Source: Pseudobdellovibrionaceae bacterium
Lineage (GTDB): Bacteria; Bdellovibrionota; Bdellovibrionia; Bdellovibrionales; UBA1609
Direction of reading: 5' to 3'
DNA: 64,000 nt
Assembly (NCBI GenBank): GCA_020635075.1
Contig: JACKAM010000003.1
Coordinates: 310,001-374,000 of the forward strand
Below the pieces are notes generated by a model. It did no database searches and was not told the origin of the DNA. It saw only the letters and a program-made list of their open reading frames with translations. Below are positions 51,190 through 60,386 of this stretch, piece by piece (the stretch's first letter is position 1; each line of letters begins with the position of its first letter). A program made the translations under genes and the position numbers.

Positions 51190-52062
51190 CTAATGCTTAA
51201 ACCGCTTCCATCTCCTGTGCAACCACATCCACTGGTCTGGATGCAAACGAACCATTTCTTCAATGCGATCATTAAATACCTGTGTCATATGAACAAGAGT
51301 TGCTTCTTTGTTCCCCTTTTCTTCCCAGGGGATTTCCTCTTCAATTGCCACTACCTGATGGCCGTCATCACGGCGATAGGTGTAAATCGGCAAAATCGGA
51401 GATTTGGTCTTACGGGCGATTACCGATAGCCCTAAGGCACTACCCGTTTCAATACCAAAGAACGTGGTCTTCGCTCCAACTGGTGGCCCCATGAACTGGT
51501 CCTGAACAAAAATCACCACACCGTTGTCTTTCAACGCCTTTAAAATTTCATAGCTCGAATTGCGTGGCTTAATAAATTTAGTTCCCATTCGTCCACGAAG
51601 ACCAAACCAGTAATCGTTGAGCCACTTCAGTTTAAATTCTTTAGAAATCAGGTAAATTGGCAACCCTTTTAAGGACAAAGCCGCCGTGGCAAAATCACCG
51701 CTGCCCACATGGCAAGTCATCAAACATACGCCTTTACCTTGCTCCAGGGCCTTATGAACATGATCGACCCCGACAAGATCAAAATGATGATCAACATCCT
51801 GTTTTTCAAAAAATGGAAAGTGACAGAACTCTATGAGAGTTCTCCCCTGATGACAAAGGGAGCGCCTTCCCAATTTAACCTTTTCAGACAAGGTCATTTG
51901 TGGAAAGGCCCGGCCAATATTGGCTATCACCAGATCCCGACGAATTCGCAGCACATCAAACCAAATGATGCCAATAATGTCTCCCAACCACAGCTGCCAA
52001 CGTCGCGGGAAACAAATTACGATGAAAGAAACGGCTCTAGCGAACCAGGCGATCAATCTCAT
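51190..52062 (-). CDS. Lipid A biosynthesis acyltransferase (LpxL/HtrB family)
   Basis: 290 residues with one N-terminal membrane helix. H118-V-G-S-G-D123 is the HxxxxD catalytic motif within C-H-V-G-S-G-D-F. W-R/E-x-F-H-P-type end segments (H-P-D-Q-W-M-W-L-H-R-R-W) match the family end. It adds a secondary acyl chain to lipid A. Overlaps lpxK by 26 bases. Confidence 0.9.
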   Translation of the reverse strand: MRLIAWFARAVSFIVICFPRRWQLWLGDIIGIIWFDVLRIRRDLVIANIGRAFPQMTLSEKVKLGRRSLCHQGRTLIEFCHFPFFEKQDVDHHFDLVGVDHVHKALEQGKGVCLMTCHVGSGDFATAALSLKGLPIYLISKEFKLKWLNDYWFGLRGRMGTKFIKPRNSSYEILKALKDNGVVIFVQDQFMGPPVGAKTTFFGIETGSALGLSVIARKTKSPILPIYTYRRDDGHQVVAIEEEIPWEEKGNKEATLVHMTQVFNDRIEEMVRLHPDQWMWLHRRWKRFKH

Positions 52063-53041
52063 TAATCAAACTCTCTCGCTGAGTATTCCACTTTAGCCCC
52101 AACCTTGCCTCAACCAACATGGGACCGAGTTCCTCAAAGGTCTGCAGCTTCGTGACATCTTTGGATGTCGAAACAAGATATGTCGTGCCCGACTGCCGCA
52201 AACTAGACCGCAAGTCTATCACATCCTTTGGGGTGTAGGCATGGTGGTCCTGAAAAACCGTATGGCCTGCAACCTCAACTCCTGCTCTTCGCACAAGTTC
52301 CTCAAACGCTCGCGGGTTGCCGATTCCTGATACCAGCCAAACCCTGGCTCCGCTCTGGATTTTAGTCGAGTCCATGGGGCAGACTAAATCTGACAGGCGG
52401 TACTCACACTCCACAAGTTCACGGCCCCGCAAGTAAGGATCCAGCACAGTCCGCCATTGATCAAGGAGTCCCTCATCCGCCAGATTCGTCTTTGTCAGAA
52501 TAATGAAGTCGGCCCTCCCCAGACCACTCAATGGCTCCCTTGCTCTTCCCGCAGGAAGAGGGCGAAGGTGCCACAAGGGGGCTGTGGCATCAAAGACCAC
52601 GAGGTTTAAGTCTCGACGCAAACGACGGTGCTGAAAAGCATCATCGGCAAGAATCCAGCGGACCTGGTTTTCTTCCAACAGAGTCTTCCCTGCACTCACT
52701 CGGTCAGGATGAACGTATACAGGCACATCCGGATAACGCCGGGCCAGCATGGTAGGCTCATCCCCACAATAAACATTTTTCTTGGGATCACTGGGGACTC
52801 GGGTGACTTCAGTAAACTGTCCTTTATACCCGCGACTGACGACTCCAACGGAAATATCTTGGCCGATGGACCAATCGACCAAGTCTGAGACAATGGGGGT
52901 TTTTCCTGTACCTCCAGCTGTCAGATTACCAACACTGACAACTGGAACCGACAGCCTTTCACTGCGGACCAAGCCCTGTTCAAAACCCCAGTTACGAACC
53001 TTCATTCCGGCCGTATAAATCCATGACAAGGGAGTCAGCAC
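52037..53041 (-). CDS. lpxK: Tetraacyldisaccharide 4'-kinase LpxK
   Basis: 334 residues. P-loop in S-V-G-N-L-T-A-G-G-T-G-K-T-P (36-49), Walker B-like L-A-D-D-A-F-Q-H and H-R-R-L-R-R-D motif. Phosphorylates the 4' position of the lipid A disaccharide at the inner membrane. Sits 12 bases after lpxB. Its presence is notable because Bdellovibrio lipid A is reported to be phosphate-free (recalled literature); see findings. Confidence 0.95.
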   Translation of the reverse strand: MLTPLSWIYTAGMKVRNWGFEQGLVRSERLSVPVVSVGNLTAGGTGKTPIVSDLVDWSIGQDISVGVVSRGYKGQFTEVTRVPSDPKKNVYCGDEPTMLARRYPDVPVYVHPDRVSAGKTLLEENQVRWILADDAFQHRRLRRDLNLVVFDATAPLWHLRPLPAGRAREPLSGLGRADFIILTKTNLADEGLLDQWRTVLDPYLRGRELVECEYRLSDLVCPMDSTKIQSGARVWLVSGIGNPRAFEELVRRAGVEVAGHTVFQDHHAYTPKDVIDLRSSLRQSGTTYLVSTSKDVTKLQTFEELGPMLVEARLGLKWNTQRESLINEIDRLVR

Positions 53042-53053
53042 CTATATAGCTCC

Positions 53054-54202
53054 TCAGGCAATAAAATCTTCCAGCTCATGGGCCACTCGACTTGTTGCCC
53101 CTTTTTCGCCCAGATGGGTCTTTGCCCCCTTCAGGTCTTCACTCACCTGAACTCGCTTCGACTTGGAGGCAACCAGTTCACCCAGGGCATCTGCCAAATT
53201 TTCCGCGGTCGCCTGCTCCTGAAAAAACTCCCGGCAGACCTCCCGGCCCAAGACTAAGTTAATCATGCCAAAAAATGGTGTGTTACGCACAAATTTACGG
53301 GCCAGGTAAGCCGTCAAGGCATTCATCTTGTACATAATGACCATAGGTTTTTCCAATAGCCCAACCAACAGTGTCGCTGTCCCACTCGCCGCCAAAACCA
53401 CATCAGCCAATTTCACCATCTCCATGGGATCTTTCTGCATGAGAATCAATGGGAACTTCAGCTCCCCGAGCTTGGCTTGCAGCTGATCCTTGTCCAGAGT
53501 GGGGGCAACCAACAGGGCCACCTTCACATCCTTGTGTTGTAATCTCAGCCGTTCTGCAGCGGCCAATTGGGTCGCCAAATGGTGGTTGATTTCTGAGTTA
53601 CGACTGCCCGGCATGAGAGCGACCAAAACCTCCTCGGGACCTATCCCATACTTAGATCTTTCCTTGTCCAGTTCTGCCCGATCAAATAGGGAGTCTGACA
53701 ACTCATCCAACAAGGGGTGACCAACAAAGGAACAGCTCACCTTATGCTGATCGTAAAAGTCCTTTTCAAAAGGAAAAACCACCAACATGCGATCGACGCA
53801 TGCTTTGATTTTTTTGACCCGCCCCTGTCGCCAGGCCCAAACCTGAGGCGAAATGTAATAGACGACGGGAATACCCTTCTTCTTCAGTTTAGCAGCTAGC
53901 CTTAAATTGAAATCGGGATAGTCGAGTAACAGAGCCACTTGAGGTTTACGTTTGTCCGCCTCATCTAATAGCTGATGAAAGACCCCCGAGATCAGACCCC
54001 AGTGAGAAATCACTTCCTGAAAGCCAACTACGGCCATTTCCTCAGAGCGGCCCAGACACTCAAAACCCATTTCCTCCATAGCCCGCGTGCCAACACCAAA
54101 GGCCTCCACTTCCTTGCCTTGACTCTTCCAAAGCTCCAGAAGTCGTTTGGCGTAGAGAGCGCTCGAAGCTTCGGCTGCTACAATAAGAATTTTCGGTTTC
54201 AT
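53054..54202 (-). CDS. lpxB: Lipid-A-disaccharide synthase LpxB
   Basis: 382 residues, GT19. N-terminal A-A-E-A-S-S-A-L-Y-A (usual A-G-E-x-S-G-D; the Gly and Asp differ) and C-terminal L-L-P-G-S-R-style M-P-G-S-R-N-S-E-I. Joins UDP-2,3-diacylglucosamine and lipid X. Overlaps the Gfo/Idh gene by 4 bases. Confidence 0.93.
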   Translation of the reverse strand: MKPKILIVAAEASSALYAKRLLELWKSQGKEVEAFGVGTRAMEEMGFECLGRSEEMAVVGFQEVISHWGLISGVFHQLLDEADKRKPQVALLLDYPDFNLRLAAKLKKKGIPVVYYISPQVWAWRQGRVKKIKACVDRMLVVFPFEKDFYDQHKVSCSFVGHPLLDELSDSLFDRAELDKERSKYGIGPEEVLVALMPGSRNSEINHHLATQLAAAERLRLQHKDVKVALLVAPTLDKDQLQAKLGELKFPLILMQKDPMEMVKLADVVLAASGTATLLVGLLEKPMVIMYKMNALTAYLARKFVRNTPFFGMINLVLGREVCREFFQEQATAENLADALGELVASKSKRVQVSEDLKGAKTHLGEKGATSRVAHELEDFIA

Positions 54203-55161
54203 GAATTTCCGATTCGTCCCAATCGTCCGCGAATATCGGCCTCAATCTGTTCAGCCAACTTCAGGGCCATCAAGCCATCCTGACCGGTCACGACACAGGG
54301 TTGATTTTCACGAACACTTCTGACGAAGGCCGCGGTTTCAGCCAGTAGAGCATCACCCTTTTCAAGACTCCATACATCCTGGCTCAAAGGAAGACTGTCG
54401 CCCCCCCATTCACCAGTTTTAGTCAAAAGGCGTACTTCTCCAGCTCCAAAATCCATGGAAAGGTACTGACTCCCTTGGAAGACTCTAAACTTCCGTTCAG
54501 ACTTCTGAGAGACTCTGGAGGCCGTAATGTTAGCCACCGTTCCACTGGCGAATTCAACACGCGCATTGGCAATATCAATATCTCCCGTCAACACCGGGGT
54601 GCCAATCGCTGACACGTCCACGGGCTCACTGTTGACCAGAGACAGAATCACGTCCAAATCGTGAATCATGAGATCCAACACCACAGAAACGTCGAATCCC
54701 CTCGGCTTGAACGGAGCAAGTCGGTGGCACTCAATAAACAAAGGTCTCTGCAGCTTTTCACGGGCTGCCACAAACGCTGGATTAAACCTTTCTATGTGTC
54801 CGACCTGAAGCTTAAGGCCATGGCTGTCAGCCAGCTGACACAATTCCTGCCCTTCGATACTGGTACTGGTCATTGGCTTTTCCACGTGAACGTGAATGCC
54901 ATTGCTTAGCAAATATCTGGCTATTTCGTAGTGAGAGGAGGTGGTCGAGGCCACAGTGACGGCGTCAACCTGCCCCTTCAAGTCCTGGTAGCTTGCAAAC
55001 CACTCAACACCAAGTTCATTTGCCACTTGCCGCCCTTGTTCCTCACGCAGATCACAAACTCCAATCAACTCGGCTTCAGGCAGGGCTTTGTATTTCTGTG
55101 CATGAAATCTACCAAGGTACCCGACACCCACAACCGCACATCGAAGAGGGCTGAAACTCAT
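54199..55161 (-). CDS. Gfo/Idh/MocA oxidoreductase, candidate GnnA for diamino-sugar lipid A
   Basis: 320 residues. Rossmann motif V-V-G-V-G-Y-L-G (10-17), E94-K-P96 catalytic motif, then the Gfo/Idh C-terminal domain (G-F-D-V-S, D-L-M-I-H-D-L-D). It lies between lpxA and lpxB with 4-base overlaps on both sides, so it belongs to lipid A synthesis. In Acidithiobacillus and Leptospira, GnnA is a Gfo/Idh enzyme that oxidises UDP-GlcNAc so that GnnB can make UDP-GlcNAc3N (established). Bdellovibrio lipid A is reported to contain 2,3-diaminoglucose, which fits. No GnnB aminotransferase is in the window. The GnnA assignment is inference. Confidence 0.72.
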   Translation of the reverse strand: MSFSPLRCAVVGVGYLGRFHAQKYKALPEAELIGVCDLREEQGRQVANELGVEWFASYQDLKGQVDAVTVASTTSSHYEIARYLLSNGIHVHVEKPMTSTSIEGQELCQLADSHGLKLQVGHIERFNPAFVAAREKLQRPLFIECHRLAPFKPRGFDVSVVLDLMIHDLDVILSLVNSEPVDVSAIGTPVLTGDIDIANARVEFASGTVANITASRVSQKSERKFRVFQGSQYLSMDFGAGEVRLLTKTGEWGGDSLPLSQDVWSLEKGDALLAETAAFVRSVRENQPCVVTGQDGLMALKLAEQIEADIRGRLGRIGNS

Positions 55162-55940
55162 CGGGCAATACCTCTTTCGGATTTATGAATAAAATCAAGA
55201 ATTCTCTTAATGTGGTCAGAGGGTGTACAAGTCTCTTCAATTTTTACCAGGGCCTCACCCAACGTGTGACCGCCTTTGATCACCAGTCTTATGGCACGGT
55301 GAATGTTTTCGACCTCATCTTTGGAAAACCCTGCCCGCTCAAGGCCAATCTTATTGGTCGCGCGAATGGTGGCAAAATTTCCGTAGGCAATACAGTAAGG
55401 AATGATGTCCTTATTTACTGCCGTATCACCTGCTATGTAGCAGTATTCACCCAAGGTGATAAATTGACTGAACAGACAACCTCCACCAATTTTAACATGA
55501 TCTTCAACCGTCACATGACCAGCAAATTGGGCGCTGTTGGCAATGACAACCTTGTTCTTTATGTGGCAATCATGGGCGACGTGAACATAGGCCATAAGCA
55601 AACAGTCGTCCCCGATGCGAGTGACCCCTCCACCTTTTGCCGTTCCCAAATTGAGCGTGCAGTATTCCCGAACCGTGTTCCTATCGCCTAAAATTAACTT
55701 GGTTGCTTCGCCTCTATAGGTGAGGTCCTGAGGGGGGCTCCCAACCACGGCACCAGCAAGAAAGTGGTTATTTTCGCCAATTTCCACAATACCGCTGTCA
55801 GTTCCAATGGTGACGTGGTTATCAATGACGGTGCCCTTTCCAATCTTAACTCGACCCCTTGTGACCACATAGGGGCCGATCTTAACACCATCTGCAACTT
55901 CAGTTTTATCGGACAATATCGCGGTAGGATGAATGGACAA
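55158..55940 (-). CDS. lpxA: UDP-GlcNAc (or GlcNAc3N) O/N-acyltransferase LpxA
   Basis: 260 residues of left-handed beta-helix hexapeptide repeats. H123 in V-H-V-A-H-D-C is the catalytic histidine. The order fabZ-lpxA-gfo-lpxB is compact. If the upstream sugar is UDP-GlcNAc3N, LpxA would form an amide rather than an ester; residues that select this could not be read here. Cytoplasmic, first lipid A step. Confidence 0.95.
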   Translation of the reverse strand: MSIHPTAILSDKTEVADGVKIGPYVVTRGRVKIGKGTVIDNHVTIGTDSGIVEIGENNHFLAGAVVGSPPQDLTYRGEATKLILGDRNTVREYCTLNLGTAKGGGVTRIGDDCLLMAYVHVAHDCHIKNKVVIANSAQFAGHVTVEDHVKIGGGCLFSQFITLGEYCYIAGDTAVNKDIIPYCIAYGNFATIRATNKIGLERAGFSKDEVENIHRAIRLVIKGGHTLGEALVKIEETCTPSDHIKRILDFIHKSERGIAR

Positions 55941-55959
55941 CTCTTTCTCCTGATACTCA

Positions 55960-56445
55960 TCAATTCAAAAACTGATCAATAGGAGTCACGTAGGCCATGA
56001 TTTCGGCCTCGGCGACTCGCACATCATCAACTTCAACGTAGCAGTCCATCAAGATCATGCGTTTACGGTCCCTCACAATTTCAGCCTTAATGATCATTGC
56101 ATCTCCAGGCTGAACGGGGGCCCGAAATTTAGCTCCCTTGATAAAGGCAATTGAAACGTCCATCTGAGGATCTTCAGACCGATATGCCGCCAAAGCACCA
56201 GCTTGGGCCATGGCCTCAATCAAAATCACCCCTGGAACCACTGGCCGATGAGGAAAGTGGCCAGTGAAAAAGTGTTCATTAATGGTGACGTTTTTAAGTG
56301 CTACAATCTTGGAGCCTTCCCGTGATTTAGGATCTGGCCCCAACTCTCTCTCCAACAATCTATCAACAAAACAAAATGGATAGCGATGGGGAAGAATCTT
56401 TTGGATTTGATCGGCTCGCATGCCCGGCTCTAGCGGCACTCCCAT
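55960..56445 (-). CDS. fabZ: 3-hydroxyacyl-ACP dehydratase FabZ
   Basis: 161 residues. Hot-dog fold with G-H63-F-P-H-R-P-V-V-P-G and E77 in I-L-I-E-A-M-A-Q, the catalytic His/Glu pair. L-P-H-R-Y-P-F at 18-24 is also typical. Removes water in fatty acid elongation and balances the 3-hydroxyacyl pool between lipid A and membrane lipids. Located between skp and lpxA. lpxD, present here in many proteobacteria, is missing from the cluster. Confidence 0.95.
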   Translation of the reverse strand: MGVPLEPGMRADQIQKILPHRYPFCFVDRLLERELGPDPKSREGSKIVALKNVTINEHFFTGHFPHRPVVPGVILIEAMAQAGALAAYRSEDPQMDVSIAFIKGAKFRAPVQPGDAMIIKAEIVRDRKRMILMDCYVEVDDVRVAEAEIMAYVTPIDQFLN

Positions 56446-56482
56446 TGGATACCTCTACCCTCTCTCATGAAAAAAATAAAAC

Positions 56483-57007
56483 TTACTTAGCCTTTTCGAA
56501 GTCCTTGATCAATCGATCTGTCAGGTCAATTTCCTTTTTGGCATAGAGTACGCTCTGCTCTGACTTTTCAAGAATCATGGTGTAGTTTTCATTCTTGGCG
56601 ATGCCTTCCAGAATTTCCCGCAACTTCTTGACGATGGGCATAGTGAGGTCGCGCTCCTTCTTCTGGATCTCAAGCTGACTCTTTCCAACCAGCTCCTGGT
56701 ACTTCATCATTTCCGTGCGAATCTCATTGGCCTTTTGTTGCTTTACCTCATCAGAAAGAACGAGCTTCTTCTTCTCGAAGTCTTCATTCATCTTCTTGAT
56801 GTCACCTTCCTTCTTTTCCAGTTCCTTTTTCCGCTTATTGAATTCAGTTTCCAAATTTTTCTTTGCTGTCTTACCAGCAGTCGTGGACTGAATTGCCTTT
56901 TGCATATCCACGTAGCCAATTTTGAAATCCGCCTCGGCCATAGCCCCAGCCGTAAATCCAACAAAAACCAAACTCAAAAGCGCTGTTTGCAATCCAACAA
57001 ACTTCAT
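56483..57007 (-). CDS. skp: OmpH/Skp periplasmic chaperone
   Basis: 174 residues from ATG 57007, chosen because AAGGA lies 7 bases upstream. Signal peptide residues 1-18 (ending A-M-A-E-A). The mature part has I-G-Y-V-D-M-Q-K-A-I and long Lys/Glu-rich helices forming the coiled-coil tentacles of Skp. It carries unfolded outer-membrane proteins to BamA, encoded just upstream (32-62 base gap). Confidence 0.92.
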   Translation of the reverse strand: MKFVGLQTALLSLVFVGFTAGAMAEADFKIGYVDMQKAIQSTTAGKTAKKNLETEFNKRKKELEKKEGDIKKMNEDFEKKKLVLSDEVKQQKANEIRTEMMKYQELVGKSQLEIQKKERDLTMPIVKKLREILEGIAKNENYTMILEKSEQSVLYAKKEIDLTDRLIKDFEKAK

Positions 57008-57069
57008 GACTTCATCCTTCCTTATGCATTGCGGCATCGGCCACTATTCTCCGCCCATTAAAACACAGG

Positions 57070-59439
57070 TTAGAAGGGAGAACCAATGGCAAATTGAAAG
57101 TTTACAGAATCCTCTCGGAACTCCTCTTTGCGCTCAAAGGGGAAGCCCCATTCAAAGCGCAGAGGTCCGATGGGAGAAAACCATCTAAACCCAAAACCCA
57201 CGTCACTGCGGAACTCACTGAGTAACAGTGAATCATCAGCGTTACCAATATCGTAGAAAACCACCCCTTTGATTCCAGCCTCGTCGATCAGAGGGAACTG
57301 GAATTCCAGGTTGTAGTAGAATTGCTGCGTACCACCAAATGGCCGCAGAGCCGAGTACTCAGCTAGGGGATCTCCGGCGGAAATCGCCTCTCCGTAGGCC
57401 TTGGCACTATACTTACGCTTTCCGACGCTAAACCAGTCGAAACCCCGCAGACTGTTGGCTCCACCAAGCAGGAACAATTCGTTAAAAGGTGGATCCTTGT
57501 CTGGATCATTGGAGCTGAGAAATCCATAAGTCAGGTTGTTCCGCCAGACCACATCCCAAAAAACCTTCTTGTAGTAGCGAAAGGTTGCAAAGCCTTTGGT
57601 GTAGCGGAGGTCTCCCCCCAAGCCCGCGTACTCAACACTGGCACTGGAAAAAATTCCATCAGATGGAGCAAAGCGATCATTACGACGGTCATACTCCAGC
57701 GTCAGGGTGACGGAGCTGGTCACACCATTCACGGTCTCCACAGGGAAAATTGCCGGGTCTCCCTCCTCGGCTAACTTAATCTCGGTGTCATCTAGCTTGT
57801 AGCGAACAAACCCACGCAAGTAAGGAGCCAATGGGTGACCAACACGTACGGCACCACCCTTTTTGGTCTCCTCGTACTCCGATAGAATCCGCTTACTCTG
57901 ATACGCATCAAAACCCACCGACCATTCGGAGTCCATGAAATAGGGCTCCGTGAAGTTCACATTAAACAATGACTGCTTCTTGCTAATATCGATGGATACA
58001 CCGAGTTTTTGTCCCTTACCAAAAAGGTTGGTCTGATTGACCTGACCATTAAAGACAAAGCCGGCAAAACTACTGTAGCCCGCACCGACTTGGATGGTTC
58101 CGGTGTTTCGCTCCTTAACGACAATATCGATGTCCATTCTGTCGTTATCGCCCTTAGGAGTTTTGGTGTTGAAGTTCACTTCTTCAAAAAATCCTAGCCG
58201 GCGAACCCCATCAATGGAGTTGCGTTTTCGAGTCTCATTATAAAGCTCGCCTTCGCGAATCTCGAGCTCACGACGAATCACCTTGTCACGGGTCTTGGTA
58301 TTACCCAACATATTGATCCGTCCAATATAGACCTTGTTCCCCTTATCCACCTCAAAAGTGATATCCACCCGACGATCCTTTTCGCGAATAGAGGTGCGGG
58401 GGATAATGTTGGCGAAGGCATAGCCTAAATCGCCGTATTTTGCCTGCAGGGTACGCAAATCTTTCTGAAGAGTTTCGTATACAAACTGTTCGCCTTCTTT
58501 GACCGCGACGTCTTTTGCTAGCTCGTCATGAGAAAAAAGCAGATCGCCAGTAAAATCCACTGAACCGATATCGAACTTCTGACCTTCATCAATGCGAATG
58601 GTAATATAAATGCCCTTTTTGTCAGGCGTAACGTAAACCTGGGGGCGATCAATCTTGACCTGAACAAATCCCTCGTTAAAGTAAAGGTAGTTTAATATCT
58701 GCAAATCGCGGTCAAAGGCATCCTGCTTATAGGCCCCGGAACCACTCATAAAGCTGAAAAACCCACCCTCCTGAGTGGCCATGACGGACTTGAGCTTACC
58801 GGCACTCAGTTGATTGTTGCCAATAAAGCTCACACGCTTAACTCTGACCATGTCATTCTCTTCAACGACAAATTTGAGAGCGACACTTTCCCCTTCTTTG
58901 ACGGCGTCGATGTCATATTTGACCTTCGCCAAAAAGAAGCCCTTGTCTTCATAGAGCTTTTCCATTTTCTCGATGGCTTCCTGAATTTTTGGGTAATCCA
59001 GAATCTGATAGACTTTCATGCCCGAAGCTTCACGAAGCTCAGAATCGTCCAGCTCGGTGTTACCTCTGTAATCAATCGACACAATAGATGGTTTTTCCAT
59101 CAGCAGATAGGTCAGCTCCACCCCGTTATTTCTGTCTTCCCGGTCAACAGTGACGTCATAGAAATAACCGGTTTTAAAAAGATCGCGCACATCCTGACGA
59201 ACATTTTCAATATCAAAGGGTTCGCCCACCCTACTGGTTAGTCGTGAACGTACAGCATCCTCTTCAATTTTGCGCATACCTTTGACGACAATCTTTCGCA
59301 CCAACGGCGAAGATGGATTCGCCTTCTTCACCTTCTGGCTGCGGGCAGCCGGTTCACGATCGCCGGGTGTCTCCTGAGCCTGGACAGAACTCCAGGGAAT
59401 CACTAGTGCTATGAGAAGTCCAACTATCAATCTCGCCAA
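57070..59439 (-). CDS. bamA: Outer membrane assembly factor BamA
   Basis: 789 residues from TTG 59439, with CTAGGA 10 bases upstream. Signal peptide residues 1-22. Five POTRA domains (residues ~45-455) and a C-terminal Omp85 barrel with the V-R-G-F/Y-like L-R-G-F-D-W-F motif and ending F-A-I-G-S-P-F with C-terminal Phe. Central pore of outer-membrane protein insertion. First gene of the envelope block. Confidence 0.95.
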   Translation of the reverse strand: MARLIVGLLIALVIPWSSVQAQETPGDREPAARSQKVKKANPSSPLVRKIVVKGMRKIEEDAVRSRLTSRVGEPFDIENVRQDVRDLFKTGYFYDVTVDREDRNNGVELTYLLMEKPSIVSIDYRGNTELDDSELREASGMKVYQILDYPKIQEAIEKMEKLYEDKGFFLAKVKYDIDAVKEGESVALKFVVEENDMVRVKRVSFIGNNQLSAGKLKSVMATQEGGFFSFMSGSGAYKQDAFDRDLQILNYLYFNEGFVQVKIDRPQVYVTPDKKGIYITIRIDEGQKFDIGSVDFTGDLLFSHDELAKDVAVKEGEQFVYETLQKDLRTLQAKYGDLGYAFANIIPRTSIREKDRRVDITFEVDKGNKVYIGRINMLGNTKTRDKVIRRELEIREGELYNETRKRNSIDGVRRLGFFEEVNFNTKTPKGDNDRMDIDIVVKERNTGTIQVGAGYSSFAGFVFNGQVNQTNLFGKGQKLGVSIDISKKQSLFNVNFTEPYFMDSEWSVGFDAYQSKRILSEYEETKKGGAVRVGHPLAPYLRGFVRYKLDDTEIKLAEEGDPAIFPVETVNGVTSSVTLTLEYDRRNDRFAPSDGIFSSASVEYAGLGGDLRYTKGFATFRYYKKVFWDVVWRNNLTYGFLSSNDPDKDPPFNELFLLGGANSLRGFDWFSVGKRKYSAKAYGEAISAGDPLAEYSALRPFGGTQQFYYNLEFQFPLIDEAGIKGVVFYDIGNADDSLLLSEFRSDVGFGFRWFSPIGPLRFEWGFPFERKEEFREDSVNFQFAIGSPF

Positions 59440-59550
59440 GTTGTAAATTTCCTAGTAGTTTTAAACACTTAAACTCAACACCAAGCCCGGAGCCTAGCCT
59501 GAAGACGAGGTTTTGTCAAAATTTCCCCTAGAGGTCACTCACCTTTTTCT

Positions 59551-59598
59551 GTCCATAGTGCAGCATACAGATAATCAGGTGCTTGATGCACTATGGAC
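59551..59598. repeat. 12-bp perfect inverted repeat in divergent intergenic region
   Basis: GTCCATAGTGCA (59551-59562) and TGCACTATGGAC (59587-59598) are perfectly inverted with a 24-base spacer, between bamA (minus) and the 59677 gene (plus). No U tract follows in either direction, so it is not a terminator; a protein-binding site is possible. Confidence 0.75.
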
Positions 59599-59676
59599 AT
59601 CAAGGGGTTTCTCCCTCTTGACCACCTAAAATTCGAGGGCAAGACTCGTGATTTTACATGAACCCCGGAGGCAAGC

Positions 59677-60378
59677 GTGGCAAACGCAGTCAAAACAACC
59701 CTGTGTCTGATTATTACGGCAATTAGTGGCATCACCGCCCTCGCATGGGTTCCCGAGGATCAAGGCCCCCTCCTCTTTCACCAGGACCCCCACACAGTGG
59801 TCTTCGGCCTGCAGTCTTTGAAACCCACTGACCTTCCCTCGCCAAGCGAACAGGAGCAGTATCTTGCTGACGATTTCGATGTGCCTAAAGGGGAAATTTG
59901 GGATGTGCGCGGCCTGACTTTCTATACTACCGGATACTTGGATGGCGACTCTGAGAAGTTTCGTGGAGAAGAGGTGCTCATCACCCTCTTTCGCGATCAG
60001 GATGGGCAGCCGGGCGACATCATCCATCAACAGCGCAGCCTTGTCCCCGAATTTCAGATTACAATGCGAAGTTTTGGTTTTCCAGTGGAAGCTCTCTATT
60101 TTGCAATGGATCGCCAGGTTCATCTGCGCGAAGGAAAATACTGGGTTTCACAAATTCTCTCGGCTCACCTCAAAAATGAAGATGATCCGAGCATTGAGTA
60201 TTTCACATCTTGGTTTGTGGCATTATTTAACTACAATGAATCGGCAAAGGTGATGGTCCCCTACGCAACTGATCCCGCTTGCCACGAATGGAACTCGATC
60301 GCCAAGTCCACTCCCTGCACCATGATTCCATGGGATTCGAGCTTGGCCTTCACAGTTCATGGAATTAGAGGAAACTGA
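59677..60378 (+). CDS. Secreted beta-sandwich hypothetical protein
   Basis: 233 residues from GTG 59677 with GGAGG 5-6 bases upstream. Signal peptide residues 1-23 (ending T-A-L-A-W). Y-L-A-D-D-F-D-V-P-K-G-E-I-W and D-G-Q-P-G-D-I-I resemble a beta-sandwich domain found in many secreted proteins of planctomycetes and others (Q-x-A-D-D-F...). Two cysteines near the end (A-C-H-E, P-C-T-M). Surface or extracellular by inference; function unknown. Confidence 0.65.
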   Translation: MANAVKTTLCLIITAISGITALAWVPEDQGPLLFHQDPHTVVFGLQSLKPTDLPSPSEQEQYLADDFDVPKGEIWDVRGLTFYTTGYLDGDSEKFRGEEVLITLFRDQDGQPGDIIHQQRSLVPEFQITMRSFGFPVEALYFAMDRQVHLREGKYWVSQILSAHLKNEDDPSIEYFTSWFVALFNYNESAKVMVPYATDPACHEWNSIAKSTPCTMIPWDSSLAFTVHGIRGN

Positions 60379-60386
60379 TACTTGAA

